Shown here one piece after another: positions 61,884-64,000 of a stretch of 64,000 nt of DNA. The notes beneath the pieces are model-generated. The model saw only the letters and a program-made list of their open reading frames with translations. It searched no databases and was not told where the DNA came from. The DNA lies in assembly GCF_029962835.1 (NCBI RefSeq), contig NC_080589.1:20977586-21041585 (forward strand), in the 5' to 3' direction. Both the position numbers and the translations under genes were made by a program. Positions within the stretch are counted from its first letter, which is position 1. Each line of letters begins with the position of its first letter. The stretch comes from Magnolia sinica (taxonomy: Eukaryota > Streptophyta > Magnoliopsida > Magnoliales > Magnoliaceae).

Positions 61884-64000
61884 TGTAACGCCCTGAAATT
61901 CGGGGGTCGAGCATAACTCAGCTCCCGAGTTCCAAAACATCACTTATGCAACATATTTAATGATGGATGTATGTTGATTGTATTAGTGCATAAAACATGG
62001 AATAGATTAAGCCAAAACACAGATATGATTCAGGGACAAGTGAATAAAGCAAGCGGAAGACTTATAGGAAAACATGTGTACAAGTGTAAATTCCTGAATT
62101 ACATATACAAGCCAGATCGTATGAAAGTGTTATTTAACAAAATTATAAGTATCAAATTACATCATTTAAGTTCCCAAAATAATCCCAGAGATCCCGCGCA
62201 ACAGACCGAGGCTCGCTAGAACCCGTCTGAAAACTGCATATAGGAGAAGGCAGCCTCGTCGTCATCCAGCTCCCGCTCTGCCTCAGACGTCGCATCCACA
62301 TCTGCAACATCAGAGCCTAAGACAGAGTCTGGTGGGTGTGTAACACCACCCCAGAAACGTGGGAGTGAGTGATCAACTCAGTGGAACAATAAGGCACTGG
62401 TTAACATGTTATCAGTTTAATCAAACAGTAATGATAAAGCAGAACAATTAAGTAAATCTTAAGTACTCTTGTTAATGCAAGTATGAATGCAATATGATGC
62501 GTGCCCTCACGCGTACACCCTCGCGTCTTCATCTTACGTTACGCATGACATCGCCTCAAAGTGCGCCACATCTACAAAGCACATGCAAATGCGGTGCATG
62601 GATATGATTACCAAGTTGTTATTAGTCTATTTCACACAACAGGATTGGGAAGCTAAGATACCTTCCTCATATCACTATCTAAACAATGATCCATACTAGG
62701 GTCGTCAATCCTAGACATCTCATATGATCATATATTTGAGGTCGTAGCAAAGGCCAGTTACCAATCGCACGCCTTTCATACCCTTACTACCACAGATCGG
62801 CTCGTCACCTCCTTGCGGTATCCAGGTATGCTCGAGGTCACTACAAAGGGCTTGTCACCAATCAATGTAGGCCGACAGCATGAATATAGTGTCCCATACC
62901 ACCATAATCAGCTCACGAGTTTAATTGCTCATTGGTCACTACGGGGAGGCTCGTCACCCCAGCGTAGGCCGACAGCTCGACCACGGTGTCCCATACCACC
63001 ATGTCCGGCTCATGAGTCTTCGTGGATCAGGTACCATGGTTATTAGGATTTCACTGGTAAGTTCGGTACCCTAGATTCAAGCAGTAGCGTCCATACATGG
63101 TTAACATACATCGGACAATCGGGTTATTTGACGAACTCGAATAGCACGAGCGCACGTTGAATTGAACGACATAGAGTGCGCAAACACTCCGCGTGGCCAA
63201 ACCACTGCCGACAACTCTAATACGACTCGGGTTCGTCTAATCACGTCCTACGTGGCGAAAGCAATCTCAACCACGCATATAGGGTCAATTACCGATTTCC
63301 TGGACTAAGGCATAGTCCCAAACACTTTACACTACTACAGATATTCATATGGAATGTAAAACAGTAATGGAACAACAGCTTAAATCATGGTACATAAGCA
63401 CTTGAGGAATATCAACTTAACATAAATGTAAGCACAAGTAGTGCTTGAATTTAAATAACTTGGAATGTAACTGCATAAAGGAAATCATGCGCATCAATAG
63501 GAGTATTGAGAATCACTTCTCAACGCCCACAATTAGTGTAATCAGTTACACTTAGATCATTCATGCATTTCTACCAACACTTAGCATACAAGGAACAACA
63601 TACATGGCGTATGTTGGAATACATGCACTTAGACAATTCCTTTTACCAAGGAGTCGTCATACATGCATCTAGCATACATACAGGACAAATAATCATGGCA
63701 AACACAAGTGCGTATTTTATACGTATACGGTACTTTATAAATACACTTAGAATACACAAATCTCAATATAGCACATGCATATTAGGAAAGCAATGTAAAC
63801 ACAATGTTTGGCATGTGAAATCTCATCCATAACAAGAATAAATCACTAACTGGGATTGAAAGCCTTGAAAACCATAACCTATACACTTAAAGTCCTCACC
63901 TTAAGCGAAGAAAGAACGGCCGAGCTGATTTAGACGAGTTGTCTTCGTCAACGGCGCTAGAATACCCTAAAATAAGGATAGAAATGAGATACAACAATAC
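61884..64000 (-). mobile_element. Long gypsy LTR, 3' portion, continues past the window
   Basis: Starts TGTAACGCCCTGAAATTCGG; on the minus strand this is an LTR end, CAGGGCGTTACA, like the solo LTR ends at 7160 and 36407. An acidic minus-strand frame lies at 62216-62330. A direct duplication of about 100 bases (GTAGGCCGACAGC and GTGTCCCATACCACCAT at 62865-62905 and 62965-63003) is visible. The other end and any coding part are outside. Confidence 0.7.

Overview
The window is nuclear DNA of a flowering plant. It holds one intact spliced gene in the middle, a class III peroxidase with four exons at 19867-23967. Almost everything else is layered transposable elements, most with introns-and-LTR features found only in plants (Tork-type copia, Tekay-type chromovirus, Athila-type gypsy, CACTA, hAT MITEs, an L1-type LINE). 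A palindromic repeat with the core GTGGGGCCCACCATGATG occurs about 17 times. From memory it resembles repeats of magnoliid genomes, so a magnoliid is a reasonable but weak guess.

Layout: 1-403 is the right end of a CACTA transposon. 404-609 is a short exon-like open stretch. 610-6044 is a decayed Ty1/copia element with both LTRs, the second truncated. 6044-13222 holds palindromic foldback repeats, one of which is split by a 5.5-kb solo LTR (7160-12674, 5-bp target duplication ATATC). 13299-19616 holds further foldbacks, a 1-kb hAT element (13851-14894), a copia LTR remnant and the peroxidase upstream region. 19867-23967 is the peroxidase, whose introns carry small MITEs and a foldback. 24518-27644 holds a 52-bp triplication, four foldbacks nearly end to end and a second hAT element.

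27711-39062 is a three-level nest: a foldback, split by an L1-type LINE (28035-38949, minus strand, target duplication of up to 15 bp), which is itself split by a 4.4-kb solo LTR (31967-36407). 40495 onward starts another CACTA element, which is probably interrupted by a 13.9-kb chromovirus (41208-55142) with LTRs of 4.4 kb each. 55440-59735 is a minus-strand Athila-like element. It is cut at its reverse transcriptase by another CACTA end (59733-60285) of the same family as the one at position 1. 60286-64000 holds a SINE candidate, a worn foldback and the start of another long minus-strand LTR (61884 to beyond the window).

None of the element proteins is intact. Stops fall mainly where Trp, Gln or Arg codons are expected, and catalytic Asp/Glu residues are replaced by Asn/Lys in four unrelated families. 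Both patterns fit long silencing with cytosine deamination. The peroxidase has no such damage and is likely functional. No tRNA, rRNA or CRISPR was found.
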